NCBI GenBank assembly: GCA_900240875.1
Contig: OESE01000182.1
Span: forward strand, 124,001 to 188,000
Source of the DNA: Crithidia expoeki
Taxonomy: Eukaryota > Euglenozoa > Kinetoplastea > Trypanosomatida > Trypanosomatidae
Reading direction: 5' to 3'
Length of the DNA stretch: 64,000 nucleotides
Of this stretch, positions 1 to 9,580 are shown one piece after another. Below the pieces are notes generated by a model that was given only the letters and a program-made list of their open reading frames with translations, did not search any database and was not told the origin of the DNA. The position numbers and the translations under genes were made by a program. How positions within the stretch are numbered: the first letter of the stretch is position 1; each line of letters opens with the position of its first letter.

Positions 1-2859
1 TAGTAACAGTAGTGCTCACTGCGCTCTTCTTTACGTTCACCTTTGCCTCGATATCTGTCACTGCACTTGAATAAACAAGCACGGCGCACTTGGTCTCAAG
101 TATACAAGCATATATAATATTATCAGCGAAGGGTCGTGAGCGTAACGTCAGTGAATTAACGTAAAGCACCTCAGGGCACCAAACCCACATACACTCTCAT
201 ATCGACGCTCACTCTTTCACTGCAGACGCATCCATCCAACTGTACCTCGTTACAGCACGTTCACGCGCGTCTTGCATCCGGAAATCTCTGTCATAGTCTC
301 TTTTTCTCTCTTTCCTTCTTGTAACACACTTTTGTCCTTCCTTGTTCGTGGTGTTTGTTTGTTTGTTTGTTTCCCTTTGTGGTGTTCACGCGGAGCTGCG
401 CAGCGCTTGTCTTCCCTGAGTGTATAACGTATGAGTAGAGCGACGGTGTCCCATCGCGTTTCCTGTTCTGATTTTGTTTTCATTTTGTTGTTGTCGTTTC
501 TCCTCTCATTACGTTTTAATTTGTTTCCTTCCTGCCTTCGTTTTTTTTTTTTGCGTGTGTGTGCCGTCGTTCGTTCGTTCGCTCGCTCGTTTGGGCTGTT
601 TGCTCAGCTCGTCAGCTGTGTTTTGATTTTGTAATCGGCTAAGCCAACTTGTTCTAGTGCGTCATCCATCGTAGTCTTAGACGGCAATTATCGTGGAAGC
701 ACCACCGCCGAAGAACTGACTTTATTTTCTAAGCCTTCTATCTTTTTTTTTGTTTTGTTTTGTTTTCATCAAGGTACCTGTGACCGGTTTCGCTTGTCTG
801 TGTCGGTTTTGAGCGGATTCAGACGTCACTGGCAGCTCTCCAGCTTTGACTTCTGTGTGTGCGTGTGCCTGTGTATAGAGTTTCCTCTTGCTGTTTGGTT
901 GGCGTCTGTATTACTGTTTATTCCCGTCTGCTGGCCGTGGCCATTACCGTTGCTGTTGCTGTTCGCGATGCCTATTCGACGTTAATTGCAGACGGTGGAC
1001 TTGCCTGCTTACCCTGCGTGTGTAAACGAGTTTCCGCATTCAGTTGCTGATACTTCGTTATATATATACATACATATATATATATACTAATCTTCACTGT
1101 TGTCGTTCTTTCTTGAACTCGTGCCTCTTTCTTCGTTTCAGGAGTAAGCGGACGCGTTGGTGTATGGTGTACCTGCGCCGCGTATCGTAAACTCAACGAA
1201 GCGCCGACGGGGCACCAACAAACTTCCTTCTTTCATCACTGCGCGTGAAAAAAAAAGAAAGGAAAACCAGCTGTAACTTCGTTTGCTTATCCTCTACCGC
1301 TCGACTACGTCGTGTGCGGACGGAAGTCACCCTGTATTATCGAAACTAGGGCTTGGTCAGTTTTTTATTTTCTCTGTTTGTTGTTGTTGGAGGACTTTCT
1401 TTGTTTTAGAGTTGCTGTTCTACGTGGCGTTTGGGCTCGCATCCAGTATCTCGAGGCGTTTGTTTTTTTTTTTTTTTAGCCCCTAACGTTCTTTTTCTTG
1501 TTTGTTTCTCTCTGTTTAAAACCCCGCTAAAGTGTAGAGTTGTGTGTCGGGGCTGTGACGTCTGATCTCTGTTCTCTTCCCCCGAAAGCAACGCAGGTCG
1601 CCACACCGAATTCGCTCAACAGTCTTCACAAAGGTGGTCAGTTATTTACGGAATACGTTCCCCGCTAGTAAACAAGGGCGAGGAGGGAAAGGAACTCAAG
1701 CAGGTCGCAAATAGCAAAGTTCAGCTTCATTTCCCAAGGCGTCCATTGTAGGCTCGTTCCGTGATTACCTGTGTAGTTAGCTTTCCTCGATTCGCAGCCA
1801 ACGTGGTTATAGTTGTGTTCTTCTTCTTCCTCTTATGGGTAATGTGCTGTTGTGGTGTGAGCTTCTGATTTTCCTTTTCCAGCGCCCTTTTCTCGGTGAT
1901 TGCATCTCTCTTGTGCTTTATCCGCCGGGACACTTCGTGACGTATCCGCCACTCCCTCACATTTTCAATAACACGTGTTTTGGACGAGAAACCCATCGTC
2001 CGCAAAAAAAAAAAAGAAAAAAACGCTCACTCCGCCGTCTTTTTTCTTTTGAAGCCTCCGTTTCGACAGTAACAACTTTCTAATATCGTGCCTAGTTCGT
2101 TTCATTGTTTCTGTCGTGTCTTCTTAGTGCACAGCTGATAACTCCGTCTTGCTCAAACCCCCTTCCCCTCCGCCCCCGCACTTGCTTCTTTTGCGGAGGC
2201 ACTTTGTCTTGTCACCCCCCCCCCTCCCACCACCACCACCTTCTCTAATTGGGGCTGTTTGAGCCTCTGAAAACCTTTTCGTCTCTTCTTTGTTAGTTCT
2301 CGCTTAGTTTGCTGTCTCTCCTGTGTTTATCGTTGAGGTGGTGTGAAGGCACAGTGGTGTGTGTGTGTGTGTGATCGTCGTTTATACATAGTGGACTGAC
2401 CGCCCCTTAGCACTCACCAAAGCCGGTGTGAATCACGTTTTCTCTCTTTGAAGGTTCCTTCTAAAGCATCTCACACACACGCACCTCCCTCCCTCCCTCC
2501 TTCAAAGGGAAAGAAGCACAAAACTCGCTCTGTGCTCTCGTCGTGCCCGTCGCAAGACTGCCGTGTATTAGAGTTTGGTTGCCAGACACGGCAGCCCGAC
2601 AATCATAATTGGATCCGATAGTTATTGCCTATCAGAAAGACACCGTGTGCCAAATACCTTATCGTAACCAGAACGAGGAGCTCGTTTTTCCGTTTTCCTT
2701 GCGCTGAAAGCAACTTCCCCTTGTGTGTATATGTGCGTGCGCAATAGATCAGCTGACAAACTAAACTGAACAACTAGGGCTACTTCCCTGTGTTGATCTT
2801 TTCTCTCTGGTTCACACTGCTGGTACTTGTCGTTGCTGTTCTCTTTTTAAAGGTAAAGA
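1..2859. other. Intergenic / UTR region without a recognised gene
   Basis: No open frame here has coding character; the short frames on both strands come from T-rich or C-rich runs. The stretch holds GTTT repeats near 355-372, a TA-rich run near 1063-1087, T runs, a C run near 2214-2225, TG repeats near 2356-2373 and CCCT repeats near 2484-2501. It probably contains the 3' UTR of a gene left of the window and the 5' region of the gene at 2860. I see no tRNA or snoRNA. A strand-switch region cannot be judged because the left neighbour is not visible. Confidence 0.6.
2830..2852 (+). promoter_or_regulatory. Candidate spliced-leader acceptor (polypyrimidine tract plus AG)
   Basis: A T/C-rich stretch ends in five T followed by AAAG. 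The AG at 2851-2852 lies 7 nt before the ATG of the next gene. Trypanosomatid mRNAs receive their cap by trans-splicing at such sites; the exact site here is inferred. Confidence 0.4.
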
Positions 2860-5800
2860 ATGGAAGGTGACTCCCGCATCTACAGTGACAGTGGCGTGGC
2901 GTGCAACAACAGGTCGTTTCAGGTCCAGGGCGTTGCGACGCCGGCCGACCCGCGCAACGGCAGCAGCAGCGGGAGTTCGAACGGTGTTGGCACTGATGGC
3001 CGTCGAACCTCTTTCCGGCGCCACAGCAACGGTAGTCCTCCATCGGGACAGCAACAGCAGCAGCAACAGCAAGCACTTCCTACGCCGACACCGCCGAGTG
3101 TTCGCGGCATTCCCCACGGCGGTACCCGCAATCCACGCCGCAGCTCCGAGGAGCGCGGCGTCGGCGCAATCTCTTCCACCGTCCATTCCTCGACGTTGTC
3201 CTCCACTGTTGAGTCTCCGCAGGAATGTGTCGGCGTTGCGGGTGCGGCACCACAGCCCACCCCTCCCTCCTGCGACACCGTTCCAATAAACACAACCAGC
3301 GCAGTCGCTGCAGGAAACATGTATGCGATGCAGGCTTCGAGTGCGCGCGCGTCGACGGTGCCGAGTCCGGTGACGATGTCGGGTGTGGCCCGATCCCGCA
3401 CCGGTCGCGCGGCGACGAGTGAAACACCTACAGGGGTGGCGAGTCATCCGAATATATCAGAGATGCCGCGGCAGGCTGTTAGCGCTGGCGCAAACGCCGT
3501 TTCCCTTGTGGCGTTGACGCAGTTAGGGAGTCACATCGCGCACCGCCAGGGCCCTGTGGTACAGCCGACCATCGCTGTCGCTGGTGAGGAGAGGACGACA
3601 AACCGCGGTACGCTGCTCAACGATAAGGCGAGTGGCGGTGACTGTAGTGAGGAATGCAGACGCAGCAACGTCCCTGCCGACGCGGAGCAGGTGCATGATA
3701 ACAGTAGCAGTTGCAACAATAGTAGTAATACAGCAGGTCCGCAGCCGAAACCGTGGCCACCGCAGCTGCGGCCGGTTGTAGTAACCAAGTCTGCCACCGT
3801 GGAGCGGTACAGTGCAAGCAGCAAGAGCAACACCAAAGGCAGTAATAACACGGGCTGTGGTGGTGGTGGTGCGACACTCGGCGATGATGACACTCACGCA
3901 CGACCGTACGCAACCGATGTGAGCAGCAAGAACCTCGTCAGCGGCGTCAGCCCAACAGCCGCGCAAACACCAGCGGTTACACACAACACCCTCACCGCGA
4001 CAAACGTTTCGATCTCGCCGAACAGCGGGGCAGCGGTCCTCGGGATGGAGTCGCTCCGAACCGAAATCAGCGAGATCATCAATCCCAGCTTGATGGACTC
4101 TGCGGCGGAATTGGATGGTGATGTTTTGCCGGAGATGGCGGAGGCCTGTCATGGATTTCTGCAGCGTCTCCCGGTGGACTGGGCTCGTACTGTCGTACGG
4201 GCTATCACCTTGCAGACTGCAACACTGCAGATACCACCGCGGCTGCTGCGGGCACCGGTAATCTTTGACACGTACACCGAGCTACGAGGAGAGATCTCGG
4301 CGACGCTAGAGGTAGCTGCCGCAGCGGCTGTAAACGCAGCACGTGCTACTACAAGCACGGCTGCCATTACCACCTGTAGCAATAGTCGATGCACACATCA
4401 GGGCAGCAGCAAAGCGAGCAACGTCACGAATGCTGCCGCGAAGGCGGATGTCCACGTTGCGTTTCCGCATACAGTTAATCTGCTGCAGTTGCTGACGGTT
4501 GCACCAGCCCTTCTACGCCACCGCCTGCACAATACCCGTATGAGCAAAGTCGATGAGCTGCGCGCTGGGTTTCGCAGCAACGCGCAGACGGCGGCGCGCA
4601 CCGAGGCCTCCGTGAACCGCTACGCTTACTTACCACACGTGCAGCGGGACGTGCACTACGGAGCCGTATTAGCGCAGGGTGCGCCGCGCATGATGATGCC
4701 GGGACCGCGGTTGGCAACCAGTTTGTTGTCGTCGGCGAGCAATAGGCAAGCGAGTGCAAGCAGCAACAACAGCAACGCACCGGAGAACGGCCGCTTCTCG
4801 CCGTCGGTGGTGAGAAACAACACCGCCACCACTGTCCCGTGTCTGACACGCACGTACACCGCCGTGTCTTTTGAGAACTTCGCCTCGTTATTCCTAAAGG
4901 ACCGCTTTGACGTTGCACAGGCCGAGCGGCTGGGCGGCGGGGCTGGCAGCACCAGCAGCGGTAACAACAACACTAAAGACCACCGCCATGGGAATCGACG
5001 CCGTCGTCGGGTCAACCCGTTCTTCGAGCGAGACTTTGTGGCAACGATCGCGGTGGGGCAAGAGGAAGCCGCGCTCTTCACGACCACCTTGGCGGCAGAG
5101 TTCATGGTAGGTCTTCCGTCGTTTCTAAAGCATCCGGAGCGGGCCGTTCCTCTGAGCCTCGCCGCCTCGCTACATCACCTCTATTCCGCCCTCACGATGG
5201 AGCTCTTTGCGCGCGCCTACACCGCTGCGGCGCGCAGAAACGCTGCGGCCGCCGAAGAAGCCGCCACAGCAGCGGCAAATAACAACATTGACAACGCCGA
5301 GATGAATAACTCGCGGTATCCTCTTGAAAACTACCCGGATACCGTCTTTTCTCTAACGCCGCCGGAGGCGCTACCAATCACCCCGTCATCTGAGGTCCGC
5401 CCAGCCCCCCTTCGCGGCCCTTCACTAGAGCTTGGAATACTGTACGTGCGCAACTCCATCGTCTGCAGCGCCAGCACCCCCGGAATGGAAGCATACCTCG
5501 TCTTCATACACCAAATCGTCTACCCCGATGCACAGGGACTCTCCGGTCAGGCTCCTTCTTCGTCTCCAACGCCGCCGTCGTACCGTGCGCTGCTGCAGCT
5601 GTCCGAAGGCGCCAACGGCAGCATGGCTGCGCCGCCGATGCCACCCAACGCACGCAGTAGCCTCAGCAACATCAGGAGTCTCAATGACCATACTGCGGCG
5701 TCAAGCACCACCACCACCACCACCACCCCAGGCACTTTCGAGCTGCCGACGATGAAGCACGCTGCTGTCGAGATGACGCAGCTCGTGACTTGGGTGCAAG

Positions 5801-6912
5801 ATATACGCTCGCACGACTTGCGGCACGGTCAGCCCTTCTCGTGTAATTTAACATTTGTCTCGACGCACATTCCAGACATCGTGGCACCGACACCATCGCA
5901 GTTGCTCGAACCACACCCAGGCATTGAGATGGAGGACGCGAGTGTATATCCGTGCGCCGTGGTGCTTGGCACCGTCGACCTTTGGAAGGCTCTGCCGCCA
6001 TCGGTGGTGTCGAATTTCCTGCGCGTCTTTTATGTACTGGACCGCCACGCACAGCGCGTGATGGAGCTGGAGTCACCTGACTACGGCACCGAGGAGGAGG
6101 CGGCGGCCGCCGCCATCGCTACTGCTGCGGCAGCAGCGGCGAAGGCGCACGACAGCGCGGAGAAGACGATGAATCCTATCTTGTGTGCTATTCCGTACCC
6201 GAATCCGCAGGTGAAACAGTATGTTGCGAGCACAATCGAGCAACAGGCACGTGCTTACGTGGAACAAGTCACCCCCTTGCTCCACAGTGGGACTGCATCC
6301 GATAGCAACGCGACGAGCAGTAGCAACAGTAGCCGGCCTCTAGCCGCGCTGCAACAGCGGCTTCTCTCGTACTTTATGGCTCGCTTGCGATACTATGAGG
6401 ACGTTAACGAGCGTCACTGCAAAACAGATGAGGAGCTGCTGAAGGAAGAGTTACAACGCATGGCCCGATGTCGCGGGGCGACAACGGCAGCAGCAGAAAC
6501 GGCAGCTTCAGAGCAGCAGACGACGAATTCACCGCTCACGTCCTCGCCGTCACCGCGACCTCCTCCACAGTCGTCCTCGTCCTTGTCAACCAATATATAC
6601 GACGCGTACGGGGTGCGCAACAAGTCCCTCTGTGACGCCCTTGCAGTGGCACTCGCAACGGAGGCGGCGGCTGTTTCCTCTGAGGAAATGGGTGAGCTGC
6701 AGCAGCAACAACACACGCACAGTTCCAGCGGTGGAAATATGGAGTCTGTGGTGCGTTCTGGCGCGGCGCACACTTCGGCGTGTCTGAGTACGCCTATACA
6801 CCCAGGCTGTGACTCGTCGGTGGATATGAAGGCACGCAATGCGGAAGGTTCTGTGGCGGCGCCGTCGGTGGTGGTACTGCTCGTGCCTCAGCGTGACGTG
6901 CTGCGACGATAG
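2860..6912 (+). CDS. Large conserved-looking hypothetical protein, 1350 aa
   Basis: I do not recognise this protein. It starts at the first ATG after a polypyrimidine/AG signal and runs 1350 residues. The first ~390 residues are low complexity, with a Gln run at about 64-71 and many Ser, Asn, Thr and Gly stretches. More ordered sequence begins near residue 395 and continues in blocks to about 1070, for example around 727-790 and 856-893, separated by Asn- or Ser-rich inserts. An Ala-rich helix-like stretch lies near 1075-1095, and the C-terminal ~200 residues are again Ser/Gln rich. No signal peptide, membrane segment or catalytic motif is evident. The ordered blocks look like a multi-block globular domain expanded by inserts, but no family can be named. 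Confidence 0.8.
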   Translation: MEGDSRIYSDSGVACNNRSFQVQGVATPADPRNGSSSGSSNGVGTDGRRTSFRRHSNGSPPSGQQQQQQQQALPTPTPPSVRGIPHGGTRNPRRSSEERGVGAISSTVHSSTLSSTVESPQECVGVAGAAPQPTPPSCDTVPINTTSAVAAGNMYAMQASSARASTVPSPVTMSGVARSRTGRAATSETPTGVASHPNISEMPRQAVSAGANAVSLVALTQLGSHIAHRQGPVVQPTIAVAGEERTTNRGTLLNDKASGGDCSEECRRSNVPADAEQVHDNSSSCNNSSNTAGPQPKPWPPQLRPVVVTKSATVERYSASSKSNTKGSNNTGCGGGGATLGDDDTHARPYATDVSSKNLVSGVSPTAAQTPAVTHNTLTATNVSISPNSGAAVLGMESLRTEISEIINPSLMDSAAELDGDVLPEMAEACHGFLQRLPVDWARTVVRAITLQTATLQIPPRLLRAPVIFDTYTELRGEISATLEVAAAAAVNAARATTSTAAITTCSNSRCTHQGSSKASNVTNAAAKADVHVAFPHTVNLLQLLTVAPALLRHRLHNTRMSKVDELRAGFRSNAQTAARTEASVNRYAYLPHVQRDVHYGAVLAQGAPRMMMPGPRLATSLLSSASNRQASASSNNSNAPENGRFSPSVVRNNTATTVPCLTRTYTAVSFENFASLFLKDRFDVAQAERLGGGAGSTSSGNNNTKDHRHGNRRRRRVNPFFERDFVATIAVGQEEAALFTTTLAAEFMVGLPSFLKHPERAVPLSLAASLHHLYSALTMELFARAYTAAARRNAAAAEEAATAAANNNIDNAEMNNSRYPLENYPDTVFSLTPPEALPITPSSEVRPAPLRGPSLELGILYVRNSIVCSASTPGMEAYLVFIHQIVYPDAQGLSGQAPSSSPTPPSYRALLQLSEGANGSMAAPPMPPNARSSLSNIRSLNDHTAASSTTTTTTTPGTFELPTMKHAAVEMTQLVTWVQDIRSHDLRHGQPFSCNLTFVSTHIPDIVAPTPSQLLEPHPGIEMEDASVYPCAVVLGTVDLWKALPPSVVSNFLRVFYVLDRHAQRVMELESPDYGTEEEAAAAAIATAAAAAAKAHDSAEKTMNPILCAIPYPNPQVKQYVASTIEQQARAYVEQVTPLLHSGTASDSNATSSSNSSRPLAALQQRLLSYFMARLRYYEDVNERHCKTDEELLKEELQRMARCRGATTAAAETAASEQQTTNSPLTSSPSPRPPPQSSSSLSTNIYDAYGVRNKSLCDALAVALATEAAAVSSEEMGELQQQQHTHSSSGGNMESVVRSGAAHTSACLSTPIHPGCDSSVDMKARNAEGSVAAPSVVVLLVPQRDVLRR

Positions 6913-7398
6913 CGTGAGACACACACTCACACACAGCTGGACATTTCTTTTCTTTGGTGTTCTTATGCCTTTCTGACTTTGCTGGGTGTATATCTAAAGG
7001 CGTGCACACATAAGTTTGCATATATATATATATATATATATATAAGTTCGAGGATTACTGGAGGAGGAATACGGCGGCCAGACGATTCAATGTCGTAAAC
7101 GTTTCACCTTCAAAACAAGCAGCGGCACCGGCGGTCAGTTTGTCAGTGCAGCTCTCACCGTTCCATTTCTCTTTCTTCTTGTCTGCTTTCCCATTTTCAA
7201 TCGGCTTACGCGAATGAGCGGTAGCTCTCATTTTAAAACCCGCGTACAGTCGTAGTAGCCGTGAACGACAACTGCTTGATCCGAAAAGACAAAAACGGAG
7301 ACATTGTTTAGCACTGTTCTCACAGACCAGCAAGTATATAGATCAGTGAATATATGCTGATACCACGTATTCATTTACTTGCTTTTTTGTGAGGAGCC
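6913..7398. other. Intergenic region with a TA microsatellite
   Basis: The only conspicuous element is a near-perfect TA repeat at about 7019-7044. The rest is presumed 3' UTR of the upstream gene and 5' UTR of the CX9C gene. No ORF is credible. Confidence 0.6.
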
Positions 7399-7644
7399 AT
7401 GGAGGGCAACTTCTACATCTCTGACGTGGTGGTTGACCGCGAACTGAAGTCAAAGTACGGCAACGCATACATCAAGTGCCCAAACGAGGCGAAACGCTAC
7501 GGCGAGTGCATCGAAGCAGGGCAGATTAATCGAAACCTGCAGCGCAACAGCTGTTTGGAGGAGCGATACGCGTTACGTTCCTGTGTCTCGAAGCACTTGC
7601 GCTCCAGCGCGGCAACAGGCAACGCAGAACAACAAAAGGAATAG
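7399..7644 (+). CDS. Small twin CX9C (CHCH-type) protein, NDUFAF8/CMC-like
   Basis: This 81-residue protein has four cysteines in two CX9C motifs: Cys27-x9-Cys37 and Cys52-x9-Cys62. The second ends in LRSC after an aromatic residue, which resembles complex I assembly factor NDUFAF8 and the CMC-type proteins. Proteins of this class are usually oxidised by Mia40/Erv1 in the mitochondrial intermembrane space. Trypanosomatids have Erv1 but no obvious Mia40, so import would follow their variant route. No presequence is apparent, which fits the class. The twin CX9C assignment is direct from the sequence; the NDUFAF8 link is inference from spacing and the LRSC end. Other small CHCH proteins (COX17, COX19, CMC1/2) remain possible. 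Confidence 0.8.
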   Translation: MEGNFYISDVVVDRELKSKYGNAYIKCPNEAKRYGECIEAGQINRNLQRNSCLEERYALRSCVSKHLRSSAATGNAEQQKE

Positions 7645-8463
7645 GCAGTGCTTTTAATTGGTAGTCTGGACGTGCAGCAGAGAGACGGTGAGCGATCTAT
7701 TATTCAGATTTGTGCAGCAACAAGAAAGAAAATGGAACCACTCTCAAGCCAGCTGAAGTGCTACGGTTCAACTCCGCGTTTGCTGCCGTTATTGCTGCTG
7801 CGTTGTTGCTTCTCCGGATCGCCCCGGGGTAACGGGCAGCGCGAGGAAGCTCGTTTGCTACTGCTGAGGGACGAATGCACAGCCTCCAATAACTACTCGT
7901 CAGTGCTTTCTCCTTTTCTTTCGACGTTTGTGTTGCACAGCTACGCGGTCCATGAGCGTGGAAGAGTACGATACAAACCACAGTTTGTCTAAAAGGCAAC
8001 GTTTGGGAAGTACGTGCAGTGCATTTTCAGAGAGTTTCGATTCATCGCCAAATGGAAGGTTACAAAAAGCCTGCGGGCATTTCTCTCTTCTCGAACAGCA
8101 GGCTGTGCTGCCTACCAACAAGAAAACAAACAGCCGCTCCTACAACAAAAGCAGACTTGTACCGGAGCGTTATCGTAACAAAAAACGATAGTCTGCAGTT
8201 CATCTACCCTCTCCCTTTCGTTGTCGTTTCGCTCCCTTACGCTAACATCTCTGTGCACGGATCTTTACGTTGCCACATGACATCACCAGAAACAGCGCGA
8301 ATACACAACACACGGAAGAAACTTGTTCAGCATGCGGGTCCTCACTCACTCGAACTTTTTTCAGTCCCCGTTGCATTGCACTTGCGGACGCAGTACTGTC
8401 CATCTTCGTGCGACAGCCCAGCAGCAGCAGCGCTGCTGGATGACGTACTCCACTTTTGGTGCC
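7645..8463. other. Intergenic / UTR region
   Basis: About 820 bases with several short overlapping frames on both strands, none with coding character. It probably holds the 3' UTR of the CX9C gene and the 5' UTR of the membrane-protein gene. No repeat or RNA gene is recognised. Confidence 0.55.
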
Positions 8464-9116
8464 ATGAGTCGGAAGTCAAAGCGAAACCACAACAGCCCGC
8501 ACGACAACACCCCCGTCACACGGCGCGGTGCCTCGTCCTCCTCTTCACGTCCTCTTCAATCCACCGTGCAGATGCGCAAGGAGGCAGAGATGGCGTTTCC
8601 GAAAACCCTCAAAAGTGGTCGACCGGCGCAGCAAAACACACGGTCGCAGCAGCTCTTTTACTCAAACGCCGCCAACGCAGCGGACATGGCGCAGCAGCAG
8701 CAGCGGGACCGCGAGTACGTGCAGCAGATGCGCGAGCTGCAGGCGAAGAAGGGCGCGGCTGATAGCCGGTTTTCCAGCGCGTCTCTGACTACCGCGACAT
8801 TCAAGACGGTGACCCGTATGCGTCCGTCTTCGGCGAGTCCGGCGCGACGCGGCGTCTGCGCACCGCGGCGTGGCAACGACAGTTTGAGAAGGAGAACGAG
8901 GATGTGGAGCTGCCGTACGAGCGAACCAACGTCGTCGCGCGGCTGGCGCCCAATTTCTTTGTGCGTTACTTTGTGAACCTTCGCGACAACGGTGGGGCAG
9001 ACCACCTGTACATGTTATGGCTATGCGCCTTCACCGCAATGTCGTCACTGTCGCTGGTGGGCTACCTTTTCTACACCGCTCCCTCTCGTGCTCGCCCGAC
9101 AAGCGAGATTCGGTGA
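8464..9116 (+). CDS. Hypothetical protein with one C-terminal membrane segment; apparent frameshift
   Basis: The N-terminal part reads in one frame from the ATG at 8464 (MSRKSKRN), through a Ser/Gln-rich basic region and a helical Gln/Arg-rich stretch. Near 8795-8810 the coding character moves to another frame, as if one base were missing. That second frame runs to the stop at 9114-9116 and includes an FEKENEDVELPYERTNVV stretch and a hydrophobic segment (HLYMLWLCAFTAMSSLSLVGY) that is likely a single transmembrane helix near the C-terminus. Read as one gene it encodes about 217 residues. An upstream ATG at 8332 is in frame and cannot be excluded as the start. The topology suggests a tail-anchored or single-pass membrane protein; no family was recognised. 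Confidence 0.65.
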
Positions 9117-9127
9117 GCAGCTTTCTG

Positions 9128-9176
9128 TCTCTCTCTCTCTCTCTCTTCAAGAGATGAGAGAGAGAGAGAGAGAGAG
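9128..9176 (+). repeat. CT tract facing AG tract: long dinucleotide hairpin
   Basis: About 19 nt of alternating T and C (9128-9146) are followed by a ~10-nt spacer and about 20 nt of alternating A and G (9157-9176). In RNA the arms can pair over about 18-19 bp. It lies 11 nt after the stop codon at 9114-9116, so it would be in the 3' UTR. Confidence 0.85.
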
Positions 9177-9466
9177 GTGTGACGGCGAGGGCACACTCTA
9201 CTACTGAAGTAGTTGAGGATTGCCTCTTTAGCTTGTTAAAACCTCGACATCAGTGCTACTTCACAAACGAAACAAGACATGCAATAGTAACAACACTGTT
9301 TTAAGTCGAACACACAGGAATCAACGTTCGTTTGCGGCGCAATTGCGCTTCCGGCGACCTACTGAATCAACAACCTCCACATGAGTGCATTGAGCTGCAC
9401 GCCGCGGCGCCTTTGCTGTGTGTTTATACATACGTGTACGGCGAACCCCAAATCGTTTTCCCGCAC

Positions 9467-9514
9467 TCTTCCTCTCCTTCTCCCTCCCCGTTGTCCTCTG
9501 CACTTGATCTGTAG
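9467..9514 (+). promoter_or_regulatory. Candidate spliced-leader acceptor
   Basis: A dense C/T tract at about 9467-9505 is followed by GTAG, with the AG at 9513-9514, 66 nt before the chosen ATG at 9581. This is the expected arrangement for trans-splicing; the site is inferred. Confidence 0.45.
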
Positions 9515-9580
9515 AGTCGTCACGCACTGTCCTTTGCTTCCCTATCTGATTTGTTATTCGTTCCGTTAACCGCGTGTACC

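Larger units (their letters stand above)
9117..9580. other. Intergenic region with CT/AG hairpin and polypyrimidine tract
   Basis: It begins with a CT run facing an AG run (listed separately) and ends with a C/T-rich tract and AG before the next gene. No ORF is credible. Confidence 0.6.

Noticed and set aside
1-2859. Strand-switch region or transcription start
   Set aside because: The gap is long, but the gene to the left is outside the window so its orientation is unknown; no direct evidence.
8019-8762. 247-codon frame overlapping the start of the 8464-9116 gene
   Set aside because: The overlapping frame from 8464 has sensible protein character (Gln/Arg-rich helix), whereas this one becomes Ala/Gly/Arg-rich shadow sequence there.
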